A stretch of DNA of 64,000 nt from a virus, in the IMG/VR virus record IMGVR_UViG_3300011113_000675, positions 1 to 64,000 of that record; one strand, 5' to 3'. Below the pieces are notes generated by a model, which was not told the origin of the DNA, ran no database searches, and saw only the letters and a list, made by a program, of their open reading frames with translations. The translations under genes and the position numbers were made by a program. Position 1 is the stretch's first letter, and each line of letters starts with the position of its first letter. Positions 34,621-43,083 of the stretch are shown here, in pieces.

Positions 34621-35355
34621 ATGGGTAGATTAACAAAACCGAAACCGACGGCAACTTTGCCAAGTGAAGAAGTACCAATTAAAAATAAAAAACAGCAAAT
34701 CTGTTCAATAATTAAACGAAAAACAAAAGAGAAGTTTCTATCTGAAAGTCAAAAAGAATACTACGAAAAGTTAGTTAATAACCAAATTAGTATATGTTCA
34801 GGTCCGGCCGGTGTTGGAAAAAGTTATATCGCAATGAAATGTGCGGTTGATTTACTTTCTGACCCCAACACACCTTATGAAAAAATTATAATTGTAAGAC
34901 CTGCGGTTGAAGCTGAAGAAAAACTTGGGAGTTTACCAGGTGGGGTGGAGGAAAAACTCGACCCATATATTTTTCCTTCGTATTACCTATTAAATAAAAT
35001 AATCGGTAAAGATACAAGGGAAAAATTAAAGGAAATCGAAGCAATTGAAGTCTTCGCGTTGGCTTACATGAGAGGTATGAATATTGACAACTCCATTTTA
35101 ATTTTCGAAGAAGCTCAAAATTCTACACCGAGTCAAATGAAATTATTACTAACAAGAATTGGGTTCAATTCTAAGTTTTTTATTTCAGGTGATTTAGAAC
35201 AATTCGATAGACATAAAGATAAAACACAAACGGGTCTTTGGGATGCTCTGAAAAAGTTTCAAAATATGGATGATATTGGCGTATTTGAATTCAAATCCAC
35301 AGATATTGTTAGGAATCCATTAATATCCAAAATATTAGAAAAATACGAAGAATGA
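34621..35355 (+). CDS. phoH: PhoH-like ATPase
   Basis: 244 residues with Walker A GPAGVGKS (61-68), a sensor-like IIVRPAVEAEEKLGSLPGG block (89-107) and Walker B ILIFEEAQNSTP (159-170), where the usual D of ILDEAQN is E. PhoH proteins are common in marine phages; the function is unclear, with RNA/DNA-linked helicase or nuclease-associated roles proposed. It overlaps the HAD-like gene by 4 bases. Confidence 0.93.
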   Translation: MGRLTKPKPTATLPSEEVPIKNKKQQICSIIKRKTKEKFLSESQKEYYEKLVNNQISICSGPAGVGKSYIAMKCAVDLLSDPNTPYEKIIIVRPAVEAEEKLGSLPGGVEEKLDPYIFPSYYLLNKIIGKDTREKLKEIEAIEVFALAYMRGMNIDNSILIFEEAQNSTPSQMKLLLTRIGFNSKFFISGDLEQFDRHKDKTQTGLWDALKKFQNMDDIGVFEFKSTDIVRNPLISKILEKYEE

Positions 35356-35951
35356 GAATAGGTATTGAACTGAATGGAGTTTTGAGAGATACTCTAAAAA
35401 AAATACAACAAGAATACGAAAAGTGGTATATTGAAAATCCTTTCAGAGACGAAAATGAGGATGACAACTTTCAATATGAAGTTTTATCTAATTTGACATC
35501 TTTAGACATTTCAAAACATTTGAAATTTAAAAATGAAGATGAGTTGTATGATTTTCTTTATAAAGAACATACCATGGAAATTTTTGGTCATGCGGGTTCC
35601 GTTGAACCCTCAGGACTTTTGGACTTGAATGATTTTTACTTGGACATGAGAGATTCCCACGATATTATTATTGTCTCAGATGAAATTGGAAAATCGAAAC
35701 CAGCATCTTTATTTTTCATTTCGAAATTTGGATGTTTAGTTGAATCAGTCAAATTTTACAGTGAAAGTACAATTAATTCACTATGGGATTCAGTAGACAT
35801 TTTACTTACCGCGAATCCTAAACTATTATTGAATCATCCAAAAAACAAAATTGTAATTAAATTCAACACAACTTATAACTACGATGTTGAATCTGATTTT
35901 CATATTTCAAGTCTTAAGGAGTTAAAAACAAAAATACAAGAAATAATATGA
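35352..35951 (+). CDS. HAD-like protein with degenerate catalytic motif
   Basis: 199 residues beginning MRIGIELNGVLRD. The haloacid dehalogenase signature is DxDGVxR/T; here the two aspartates are replaced by Glu6 and Asn8. Later segments IIIVSDEIGKSKPASLFFI and DILLTANPKLLLN match HAD motifs II-IV in order. Loss of the nucleophile predicts no phosphatase activity, so it may be a binding protein. It follows PhoH by a 4-base overlap. Confidence 0.65.
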   Translation: MRIGIELNGVLRDTLKKIQQEYEKWYIENPFRDENEDDNFQYEVLSNLTSLDISKHLKFKNEDELYDFLYKEHTMEIFGHAGSVEPSGLLDLNDFYLDMRDSHDIIIVSDEIGKSKPASLFFISKFGCLVESVKFYSESTINSLWDSVDILLTANPKLLLNHPKNKIVIKFNTTYNYDVESDFHISSLKELKTKIQEII

Positions 35952-36232
35952 TACAAGTATTAGGTGAGAATTATTTTATCGACTTAGATGAAATCGAAGA
36001 CTATCTTGACATGAGTCAAGACGAGGACAAAGACGATTCAGAATCAGGGGTAACAGAAACAAAAATTAATATTATCAAATTCGAAATGGTTAAAATGTTA
36101 TTAGATACCGTTTTGAATGAACAAGAAATTGTTGATGAAAAGCTTGGAATGAAGTCTAATGCCCAAGTGAGCATTCCTTTTAGGATTGCTTTCAACAGTT
36201 TATTAAATAAAAAACTTATCAATCATTATTAA
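35948..36232 (+). CDS. small acidic hypothetical protein
   Basis: 94 residues: a short beta start (MIQVLGENYFIDLDEIEDYL), an acidic Asp/Glu segment (about 25-35), and a helical C-terminal half (FEMVKMLLDTVLNEQEIVDE, IPFRIAFNSLLNKKLINHY). Its start overlaps the previous stop by 4 bases. No family is recognised. Confidence 0.6.
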   Translation: MIQVLGENYFIDLDEIEDYLDMSQDEDKDDSESGVTETKINIIKFEMVKMLLDTVLNEQEIVDEKLGMKSNAQVSIPFRIAFNSLLNKKLINHY

Positions 36233-36233
36233 T

Positions 36234-37286
36234 ATGGAAAACCAACTTCAAGAAAAAGTAAAACAGTCCATTAAGATATTAAGAGACAAACAAGCCAGAA
36301 TATATTTTTTAGTTCAAGATACTAAAGGTAACGCAAAGGCATCAGTGAGACTCATATATCAAATGGCAAAAGCATTAAAAGATAATGGATTTAATCCCAT
36401 TATACTACATGAAAAAGCAGACTATGCCGGAGTTGTTGCATGGTTAGATGAAGAGTTTATGTCAATACCTCACAGAGCAATTGAAGGACAAAATCTAGAA
36501 ATTTCACCAGAAGATTTTTTAGTTATTCCTGAAATTTTCGGGTATGTAATGGACCAAGTGAAACAACTCCCTTGTGCTAAAATTGTTTTAACACAACAAT
36601 ATGCCCATATGTTGGAAACTTTACAACCAGGTCAAACATGGAATCAGTTCGGATTTTTAAAGTGTATCACAACTTCAAGTAAACAAAAAGAATACATCGA
36701 AAGGGTAATGAGACAAATTTCCTTCGACATCATTGACCCATTAATCAGTGAAGAATTTACACCTAAATCAACTCCTGCAATGCCAATTATCGGCGTTCAT
36801 GCGAAAGAACAGAGTGATGCGATTAATTTAATCAAAACTTTTTATTTAAAATTTCCACAGTATCGTTGGTTCACCTTTAGAGACCTGAGAGGGTTATCAG
36901 AAAAAGAATTTGCAAACTCGTTAAGAGATTGTTTTTTGAGTGTTTGGATTGATGACCATAGTGGGTTTGGCACATTTCCGTTAGAATCAATGAAATCAAA
37001 TGTTCCTGTGATTGGAAAAGTTCCAAACTTGTCACCTGACTGGATGAGTGAAGAAAATGGTATTTGGGTCACAGACCAAACTTTATTACCTGATTTGGTT
37101 GCAGATTACGCACAAAATTGGTTGGAAGACAATATTGACCCACAAATTTTTGAAAAAATGAAAGAAACCGTTGAAAGATACACGGATAAACAAAAGTTTG
37201 AATCTACAGTAGTTTCTCTATTCGAGGGTTATTTGACTACAAGAGCAGATTCATTTGAAAACCAAATTTCGAAAACAGAAGAATAA
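36234..37286 (+). CDS. GT-B-like glycosyltransferase
   Basis: 350 residues in two lobes. The N-terminal lobe has RIYFLVQDTKGNAKASVRL and LVIPEIFGYVMDQ. The C-terminal lobe carries a GT4-like donor site (FLSVWIDDHSGFGTFPLESM, VIGKVPNLSPDWM, ENGIWVTD). Acceptor unknown. It is separated from the previous gene by 1 base and probably co-transcribed with the GT2 gene that follows. Confidence 0.68.
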   Translation: MENQLQEKVKQSIKILRDKQARIYFLVQDTKGNAKASVRLIYQMAKALKDNGFNPIILHEKADYAGVVAWLDEEFMSIPHRAIEGQNLEISPEDFLVIPEIFGYVMDQVKQLPCAKIVLTQQYAHMLETLQPGQTWNQFGFLKCITTSSKQKEYIERVMRQISFDIIDPLISEEFTPKSTPAMPIIGVHAKEQSDAINLIKTFYLKFPQYRWFTFRDLRGLSEKEFANSLRDCFLSVWIDDHSGFGTFPLESMKSNVPVIGKVPNLSPDWMSEENGIWVTDQTLLPDLVADYAQNWLEDNIDPQIFEKMKETVERYTDKQKFESTVVSLFEGYLTTRADSFENQISKTEE

Positions 37287-37287
37287 T

Positions 37288-38094
37288 ATGAATAATACAC
37301 TATCATTATCAGTAATACTACCTATAAAATCTTCCAAAGCAAAAGACTTCGATGAGTACTTTGAAAAGGCAATTTCATCTTTAAAAAATCAACAAGTTGG
37401 TTTTGAAGAACTAGTAATTGTTCATTCACAAGAACAGTCCCTCATTGATTTGTTGAACTCGTATGATTTTGGTGATTTGAACGTCACAAAATTATTGTGG
37501 GACCAAGAACCAAATTATGCAAACCAAGTAAATTTCGGAATAAAAAATGCAAAGGGAACTTGGGTATCCCTTTTTGAATTTGATGATGAATATTCTTCAA
37601 TATGGTTCAAAAATGTTAAAAAATATGTTGAGTCATTTCCTGAAGTACAAATGTTCCTACCTGTTGTAGTTGAGACAGACGAAAAAGGATTATTTGCTGG
37701 TTTCACAAATGAAGCGACATTTGCGGCTAATTTCTCTCAAGAAATGGGTATTTTGACTAACGACACTTTACAAGAATACCAAAATTTTCAAACTGCAGGT
37801 TCTGTAATCAAGAAATCCGTTATCGAAGATTTTGGAGGGTTCAAGCCGTCAATCAAACTAACTTTTATATATGAGTTTTTATTAAGACTAACATATAACT
37901 CAGTTTCAGTAATGACAATTCCAAGGTTAGGTTACAAACACGTTAACTTGAGAGAAGGTTCTATTTTTTGGAATTATAAATTTGGAGACAGTAAAATGGT
38001 TGAAGATGAAGTAAAATTTTGGATTCAAACCGCAAAAAGAGAATATTTTTTCACGGACGACAGATCCATAAAATATCAATCTGAAAATGCTTAA
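37288..38094 (+). CDS. GT2-like glycosyltransferase
   Basis: 268 residues. The chosen start is the ATG at 37288, one base after the previous stop; an upstream in-frame ATG at 37255 would overlap that gene by 32 bases and add a basic segment not typical of the fold. GT-A features are SLSVILPIKSSKAKDFDEYF, VNFGIKNAKGTWVSLFEFDD (Asp pair at the DxD position) and AGSVIKKSVIEDFGGFKP. It ends the glycan cassette; its stop codon overlaps the sigma-factor start by one base. Confidence 0.75.
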   Translation: MNNTLSLSVILPIKSSKAKDFDEYFEKAISSLKNQQVGFEELVIVHSQEQSLIDLLNSYDFGDLNVTKLLWDQEPNYANQVNFGIKNAKGTWVSLFEFDDEYSSIWFKNVKKYVESFPEVQMFLPVVVETDEKGLFAGFTNEATFAANFSQEMGILTNDTLQEYQNFQTAGSVIKKSVIEDFGGFKPSIKLTFIYEFLLRLTYNSVSVMTIPRLGYKHVNLREGSIFWNYKFGDSKMVEDEVKFWIQTAKREYFFTDDRSIKYQSENA

Positions 38095-38840
38095 TGCAAG
38101 ATTCACTCTCTGCCACAACAGAGGATGTTTTATCAAAAAAAAGAGGTAGAAAGGCAGTTAAAGAAAATTATTTCGATGTAAGAGAAGAAGAGGCGGTTAG
38201 AAAATTTCTAATTGCCGAATCGTCTTACGAAAAAAATAAAATTTATAATCAATTTTTAAGGTCTCCTTTAGATAAAATGATTTCCTCAATTATCAGACGA
38301 TATAAATTATATCGTAAGGATATGGATTTTGAGGAAATTCATACAGATACCCACTCCTTTCTCATGACGAAAGTCGATAAGTTTAAGCCTGATAAAAATA
38401 AAAAGGCATATTCTTACTTTGGAACTATTTGTAAAAATTATTTAATGGGTCAAATTATCAAAGACCAAAAAGAAACTAATCGAAAAATATCATATGAAGA
38501 TATTTCATCAAGTCTTGAGGAAAGACCTGATATGTCATACAGAATTGATGATGACGTAATTGAAACAGATTATGTCATTAATCAATATTTGACTGAGTTG
38601 AAAACTTATATAGAATCCGAACAACTGAATGACAATGAAAAAAAGTTGGGATACGCTTTAATCGATTTATTTGATAATTATGAATCTATCTTTTCTGGAG
38701 CTGACAATAATAAATTTAACAAAAATGTGATATTATTGTCGCTTCGTGAAATGACAAATCTAAGTACTAAAGAGATACGTAGTTCAATTAAGAGATTCAA
38801 AAAATTATATATTGTGATTCAGTCCAGAATTAAAAACTGA
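38094..38840 (+). CDS. 55: late transcription sigma factor, gp55-like
   Basis: 248 residues. The middle shows a sigma region 2-like block: DKMISSIIRRYKLYRK, then FLMTKVDKFKPDKNKKAYSY and FGTICKNYLMGQIIKDQKE (aromatic/basic residues for -10 recognition). The C-terminal helices (NVILLSLREMTNLSTKEIRS) could be a short region 4. The layout resembles T4 gp55, the sigma for late genes, which reads TATAAATA. The TATTTATA boxes found throughout this window are its likely targets. It follows the sugar genes by a TAATG overlap. Confidence 0.8.
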   Translation: MQDSLSATTEDVLSKKRGRKAVKENYFDVREEEAVRKFLIAESSYEKNKIYNQFLRSPLDKMISSIIRRYKLYRKDMDFEEIHTDTHSFLMTKVDKFKPDKNKKAYSYFGTICKNYLMGQIIKDQKETNRKISYEDISSSLEERPDMSYRIDDDVIETDYVINQYLTELKTYIESEQLNDNEKKLGYALIDLFDNYESIFSGADNNKFNKNVILLSLREMTNLSTKEIRSSIKRFKKLYIVIQSRIKN

Positions 38841-38848
38841 TAAAAAAG

Positions 38849-38856
38849 TATTTATA
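38849..38856 (+). promoter_or_regulatory. TATTTATA late-promoter-like box
   Basis: Perfect TATTTATA ending 3 bases before the ATG at 38860 and directly downstream of the sigma factor gene. Confidence 0.5.
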
Positions 38857-38859
38857 GAT

Positions 38860-39228
38860 ATGCCGAGACCTCAAAGAAAAGAAATTAATTTCACGAAAGA
38901 TTCTATTTTATCTCTTATGCAAGAAATCTATAATGAACTTGTTGAACAAAGACAAACTGCGATTAGGATTCAAAATAAGATGTTAGCAATGTTAAAGGAT
39001 CCCTCCGACATGACTACTATTGGTCCTGTAATTGAAAAACAACAAAAAATCGTAAATGATTGTGTTGAAAAAAAACTCAACCTATCAAAACTTCAGTCGA
39101 GTATTTGGGAGAAATCTAACAACAATAAAGAGGAATCTTTTTCTCTTGCAGATTTAGACGATGATTTAATACAAAATCTTATTGAGAAAGATGTTTCCAA
39201 AGATGAGGAATCTTACAAAATGAGATAA
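38860..39228 (+). CDS. small hypothetical protein, probable tail/baseplate component
   Basis: 122 residues, mostly helical (ILSLMQEIYNELVEQRQTAI, VIEKQQKIVNDCVEKKLNLS) with a Ser/Asp-rich C-terminus. It starts the structural run after the sigma gene, preceded by a late box, and is 3 bases from the next start. No family is recognised; a chaperone or small structural role is possible. Confidence 0.6.
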   Translation: MPRPQRKEINFTKDSILSLMQEIYNELVEQRQTAIRIQNKMLAMLKDPSDMTTIGPVIEKQQKIVNDCVEKKLNLSKLQSSIWEKSNNNKEESFSLADLDDDLIQNLIEKDVSKDEESYKMR

Positions 39229-39231
39229 AAT

Positions 39232-41322
39232 ATGCCATTAGATATAAATTCCGCTCAACAATCAATACAAAGCAAGATTGATGCCTACAAAACTTACAGG
39301 GAGGTTTCACAATCAGAAAAAACTCTTTTGGGCAAATTGGGTAATTCCGCTACTGAGGCAACCTCACAAATTTCAAGTCAATTAGATAAGGTAAGTGAAT
39401 TTCAAAAAAGGTTTCAAAGAAATCCTCCGAATTCAATGGACCAACTATTGGGGTTTCTGGGTCAAACACAAGGGAACGGTAGTGCTACTTTAAAATATTT
39501 GAGGTCTAAGATATTACAAGCCGCCGCTCAAATTGAACCTAAAATGGCTGATATTCTAAAAAAAGAGACGATAAATGCTCTTGGATGTTCAGTCGAACAA
39601 ACATATAATGGTGTAACGGCAGAAAGTTTATCTTTACAACCTATACCACTAAGACCACAACAAGAAGGAATATACATTCCTGTAAACTCGGTAGATTTTT
39701 TTTCGAATCTGAAACAGTCTCCTCAGACAAACTTTGGTAAAGTTTATTATGAGAAAGAAGACCCATCAGCAGATTCGACATTCCGTCCTTACGGAGGTCC
39801 GATACCATTTCCGATGAACAAGCAGTTATTCAACTTAATGACCGCTGATAACAAAGACAGGTCATACAGTCAAATCAATGGAAAGAATTATACAGGAAAA
39901 TCAGGACAAAATTTATTTGATGTACAGTATACTCAAATGAACAGTTTTGGTGTGACTGGTGACTACTATAGAGTTTTTTTGATTGACCGTGAAGATGGTC
40001 AAGGAAATATAACAAATAATGTTGGAGAATTTATTTCTGACTACTATAGCACTATAAAAATAGTGGACTCTGTTGATATTGGAGCCCAACTTGTGAATTT
40101 GATTTCGGGGGCTATGGACATCAACGCACAAGTTGGTTTCGGTGAATTAAATAATCAAAGCAGATTTGGATTGATTGCTTCAAGGATACTTGGATTGTGT
40201 TTCGATGAAAGAAGAGAAATCGATGTGAGTGGAGTGGCAAAAGTTGGTGAATTGGATGGTGTTGATGATAGTTTTTTTGAACTTAACGAAATTGACTTAA
40301 GGAATATCGAAGTTGAAATTTCGAACGTTCAAAATGGTATTATGGAATTCGAAGATTGTGATAATATACAATTACCTGTCGATTCTGAAGCGTTGGTTGC
40401 TCAATTGATTGAATTTCGAAACAATTTGAGTGGAGAAACTGTTGAACAACAAGCTGAAAATATTGGAGCAATTATCGATACTATATCAGATAATCCTAGT
40501 TGGTCTTTAACCGCACCTGCAAATCTGAATGTTAAAATTTCAATAGATAAGAGTGTGATAAAAAAAATACCATTGGCAGTTGCCGCTGGAGTATTAACAC
40601 CAAAAAATCTTTTCCCACTTTATACTTTATTATCTGTAGTAGAATCTGGAGCAACATACACTTACAATCAAGCAGTCACTGAAATTAATCAAACTACAGC
40701 CCCAATTACTGATTTCGGAAATCAAGCCGCTAATATCGGAGCACAAGGAAGTAATATTGTCAATAGTGGAGAAGATTTCTTAAAAAAATTCAAAACTTTT
40801 TCGATTCAAGTCATTTCTCAAATTAATGCGGAGTTTCTTCAAGTTCTTTATGAAATATTAAAAAAAGATATTATAAATTTAGTATCTATTATAATTACGG
40901 ATGTTTCGAACTCAGCTAGATTGAAACAATATACCATGATAATTAGACTAGTACAAATTGCTTTAGTTGTAGCTCAGTTAGTAGATGACTATCGTAGATG
41001 TAAAAGCCTTTTAGACAATATATTACTCTTACTAAATTTAATTGGTCAAACAGCGCGTATTACAATTCCACAACCGTTATTGGCCTTAGCAGATTTATTA
41101 CCTGGAACTTCACCTGAAAGAGCATCAATAAACGTTATTGAAGGCCTACAGAAGGTAGGGATACCAACAGGAACTTTACCCGATGGTTCACCAAACTTAA
41201 TGGGACTATACGATTTAATAAGTAAAAGAGGTAGTGAAAAAGAAGAAGCGGAAAATGGTAAAATTTTAACAACAATAAAACCTCAATCTGGAGGATTTTT
41301 GATGGTAGGTAAAAAGTTTTAA
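39232..41322 (+). CDS. large virion structural protein (probable baseplate/tail)
   Basis: 696 residues without a recognised domain. Residues 1-130 are Ser/Gln-rich helices. The middle includes a beta-like region (GKVYYEKEDPSADSTFRPYG, YYRVFLIDREDGQGNITN). Residues about 540-600 contain a hydrophobic helix (QYTMIIRLVQIALVVAQLV) that could be a buried or membrane-interacting helix. Its position between the sigma factor and the baseplate-hub-like gene and its length suggest a tail or baseplate part. It is 2 bases from the next gene. Confidence 0.6.
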   Translation: MPLDINSAQQSIQSKIDAYKTYREVSQSEKTLLGKLGNSATEATSQISSQLDKVSEFQKRFQRNPPNSMDQLLGFLGQTQGNGSATLKYLRSKILQAAAQIEPKMADILKKETINALGCSVEQTYNGVTAESLSLQPIPLRPQQEGIYIPVNSVDFFSNLKQSPQTNFGKVYYEKEDPSADSTFRPYGGPIPFPMNKQLFNLMTADNKDRSYSQINGKNYTGKSGQNLFDVQYTQMNSFGVTGDYYRVFLIDREDGQGNITNNVGEFISDYYSTIKIVDSVDIGAQLVNLISGAMDINAQVGFGELNNQSRFGLIASRILGLCFDERREIDVSGVAKVGELDGVDDSFFELNEIDLRNIEVEISNVQNGIMEFEDCDNIQLPVDSEALVAQLIEFRNNLSGETVEQQAENIGAIIDTISDNPSWSLTAPANLNVKISIDKSVIKKIPLAVAAGVLTPKNLFPLYTLLSVVESGATYTYNQAVTEINQTTAPITDFGNQAANIGAQGSNIVNSGEDFLKKFKTFSIQVISQINAEFLQVLYEILKKDIINLVSIIITDVSNSARLKQYTMIIRLVQIALVVAQLVDDYRRCKSLLDNILLLLNLIGQTARITIPQPLLALADLLPGTSPERASINVIEGLQKVGIPTGTLPDGSPNLMGLYDLISKRGSEKEEAENGKILTTIKPQSGGFLMVGKKF

Positions 41323-41324
41323 TA

Positions 41325-41537
41325 ATGAAAGACGAAAAATTTAAGGAAATATTAGATAGTCAACTATCTCTCAAAGATTTACCAAATACAAAGTTGGTGG
41401 AATATATGGATTTATTATCATCAGACTTCGAATTAACAAAAGATTCTATAATCAAAAGTACCCTATACTTAGATAAAGTAGAAGAATTATACGACAGGTT
41501 ATTGAAGGTTTATCAAGAAAGAAATAATGGAAAATAA
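41325..41537 (+). CDS. small hypothetical protein
   Basis: 70 residues, helical (FKEILDSQLSLKDLPNTKLV, LYLDKVEELYDRLLKVYQE). It overlaps the next gene by 11 bases. It could be a small assembly factor or structural accessory of the neighbouring baseplate proteins; nothing specific is recognised. Confidence 0.55.
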   Translation: MKDEKFKEILDSQLSLKDLPNTKLVEYMDLLSSDFELTKDSIIKSTLYLDKVEELYDRLLKVYQERNNGK

Positions 41538-43062
41538 CTCAATTTTTTTTCAGTGTAGAGTGTTAAATACTGAAGACCCAATGATGCTGGGTCGTATCAG
41601 AGGTGTTCGTCTTATTGACAACTATGACGATATATTAAAAAGTATTAGTGACCCTCCGTGGAACGAAGAAAAAGATATATGGACTTCTCGTGACCCATTT
41701 GTATTTAATGCTTTACTTCCATATTTCGTATATTCTGTACCCAAAGTAGACGAATTAGTTCAAGTTATTTACGTGAACAAAGATTTTCAATATCAAAATC
41801 AATACTACGTTCAAAACACATTTTCAACTCCGACAGCTACCTTCAAAGAATTTTATTTCGGTGGAAATAAATTCACAGGTACGGGTATGCAAATCAAAAA
41901 CCCTAAACCTCTCAAGAACCAAGATGGAACGTTTACTGACCAATCTGTACATAAAGGAGTTTTTCCTCAACCAGGAGATAATGCACTTTTAGGTAGAGGA
42001 AGTGCTGATGTTGTTGTGAAACAAGACGAAGTATTAATACGAGCAGGTAAATTTAAAGGGGAACAATTGCAACCTAACGTAATTCCTGTTGCTAACCAAC
42101 AGAGGGGGTTTTTACAATTATCAAAGTTTCAAAGTACACTACAAAATTTAGAGCCAAAAACCTACTTTGAACTTCAGGAAGATGTTTTACTCACAAAATA
42201 TTTAATTGAATGGACTTTAACCAATCCTGAGAATGCTCAAGACCGATTTACGGGTGCAGTTTATTTGTACCAATTAAAACCTGACGTTTCTATAAATTCC
42301 AAAAATATAACAGTCGATAGTGAGATTTCAGAAAATCTTAAAAAATTAGTTGCAACAGAATCTTTCACGATGTTATCAAAAACTCAGACTATTGAATTTA
42401 TAAATAATTTCATCAAGACCTGTAATCAAAGTAATGTAACAAGAAGCGGTGTAAAATTATTTACTGATAACAATGATGCAAACAAATTTCCGATTTTTTA
42501 TCGACCTAATACAATAATGTATTCCAAGTTGAACCCTTCAACACCTTTGGGGTCAACTGCAACTCCAATAGAAGTGAGTAACATCAGTGACATTTATAAA
42601 GGGGTAAAATTGAATCCATCATTAAAAGGGGGTTATGGTTTAATTTATACAAAAGGTAAAGTTGGAAATCCAAGAACCCCGGTAAAAAAGGTAGTTAAAC
42701 AACAAAAATACGTAAACCAAGAATCTTCTTATGGAGCATTAGGAAGTGATGTGTTATTTTTAGTTTCACACAATTCCCAAGTACCTGGTAAAGGAAAAAT
42801 TAATTTCGACGACACTTTATATGGAATTACTCCTGAGAAATTTGCTAATGAATTTTTTCCTAAAACTTCTAGTATGGTTAGAGGTGAGGAACTTTTGGAA
42901 TTGATTAACTTGATTGTAAAGTTCTTGGTAACTCATACTCACGCGTATCCCGGTCTCCCACCAGTACCTGTAACTCAAGATGGAACAAACGTTCAATCAA
43001 TTCTAACCGAGCTCAATAATGCGGTTAACAAAATTCTAAGTAAAAATATTAGACTTAATTGA
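41527..43062 (+). CDS. baseplate hub-like structural protein (OB-fold type)
   Basis: 511 residues. The N-terminus (DPMMLGRIRGVRLIDNYDDI, FVYSVPKVDELVQVIYV) looks like the OB fold at the start of gp5/hub proteins, which seats the puncturing device on the baseplate. The C-terminus has ELINLIVKFLVTHTHAYPGL, a pattern I associate with hub-like baseplate genes. No lysozyme domain is visible. The assignment is by motif memory and context only. Confidence 0.5.
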   Translation: MENNSIFFQCRVLNTEDPMMLGRIRGVRLIDNYDDILKSISDPPWNEEKDIWTSRDPFVFNALLPYFVYSVPKVDELVQVIYVNKDFQYQNQYYVQNTFSTPTATFKEFYFGGNKFTGTGMQIKNPKPLKNQDGTFTDQSVHKGVFPQPGDNALLGRGSADVVVKQDEVLIRAGKFKGEQLQPNVIPVANQQRGFLQLSKFQSTLQNLEPKTYFELQEDVLLTKYLIEWTLTNPENAQDRFTGAVYLYQLKPDVSINSKNITVDSEISENLKKLVATESFTMLSKTQTIEFINNFIKTCNQSNVTRSGVKLFTDNNDANKFPIFYRPNTIMYSKLNPSTPLGSTATPIEVSNISDIYKGVKLNPSLKGGYGLIYTKGKVGNPRTPVKKVVKQQKYVNQESSYGALGSDVLFLVSHNSQVPGKGKINFDDTLYGITPEKFANEFFPKTSSMVRGEELLELINLIVKFLVTHTHAYPGLPPVPVTQDGTNVQSILTELNNAVNKILSKNIRLN

Positions 43063-43070
43063 TATTTATA
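43063..43070 (+). promoter_or_regulatory. TATTTATA late-promoter-like box
   Basis: Perfect TATTTATA directly after the previous stop, 13 bases before the ATG at 43084. Confidence 0.5.
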
Positions 43071-43083
43071 AGATAAAAGATAA

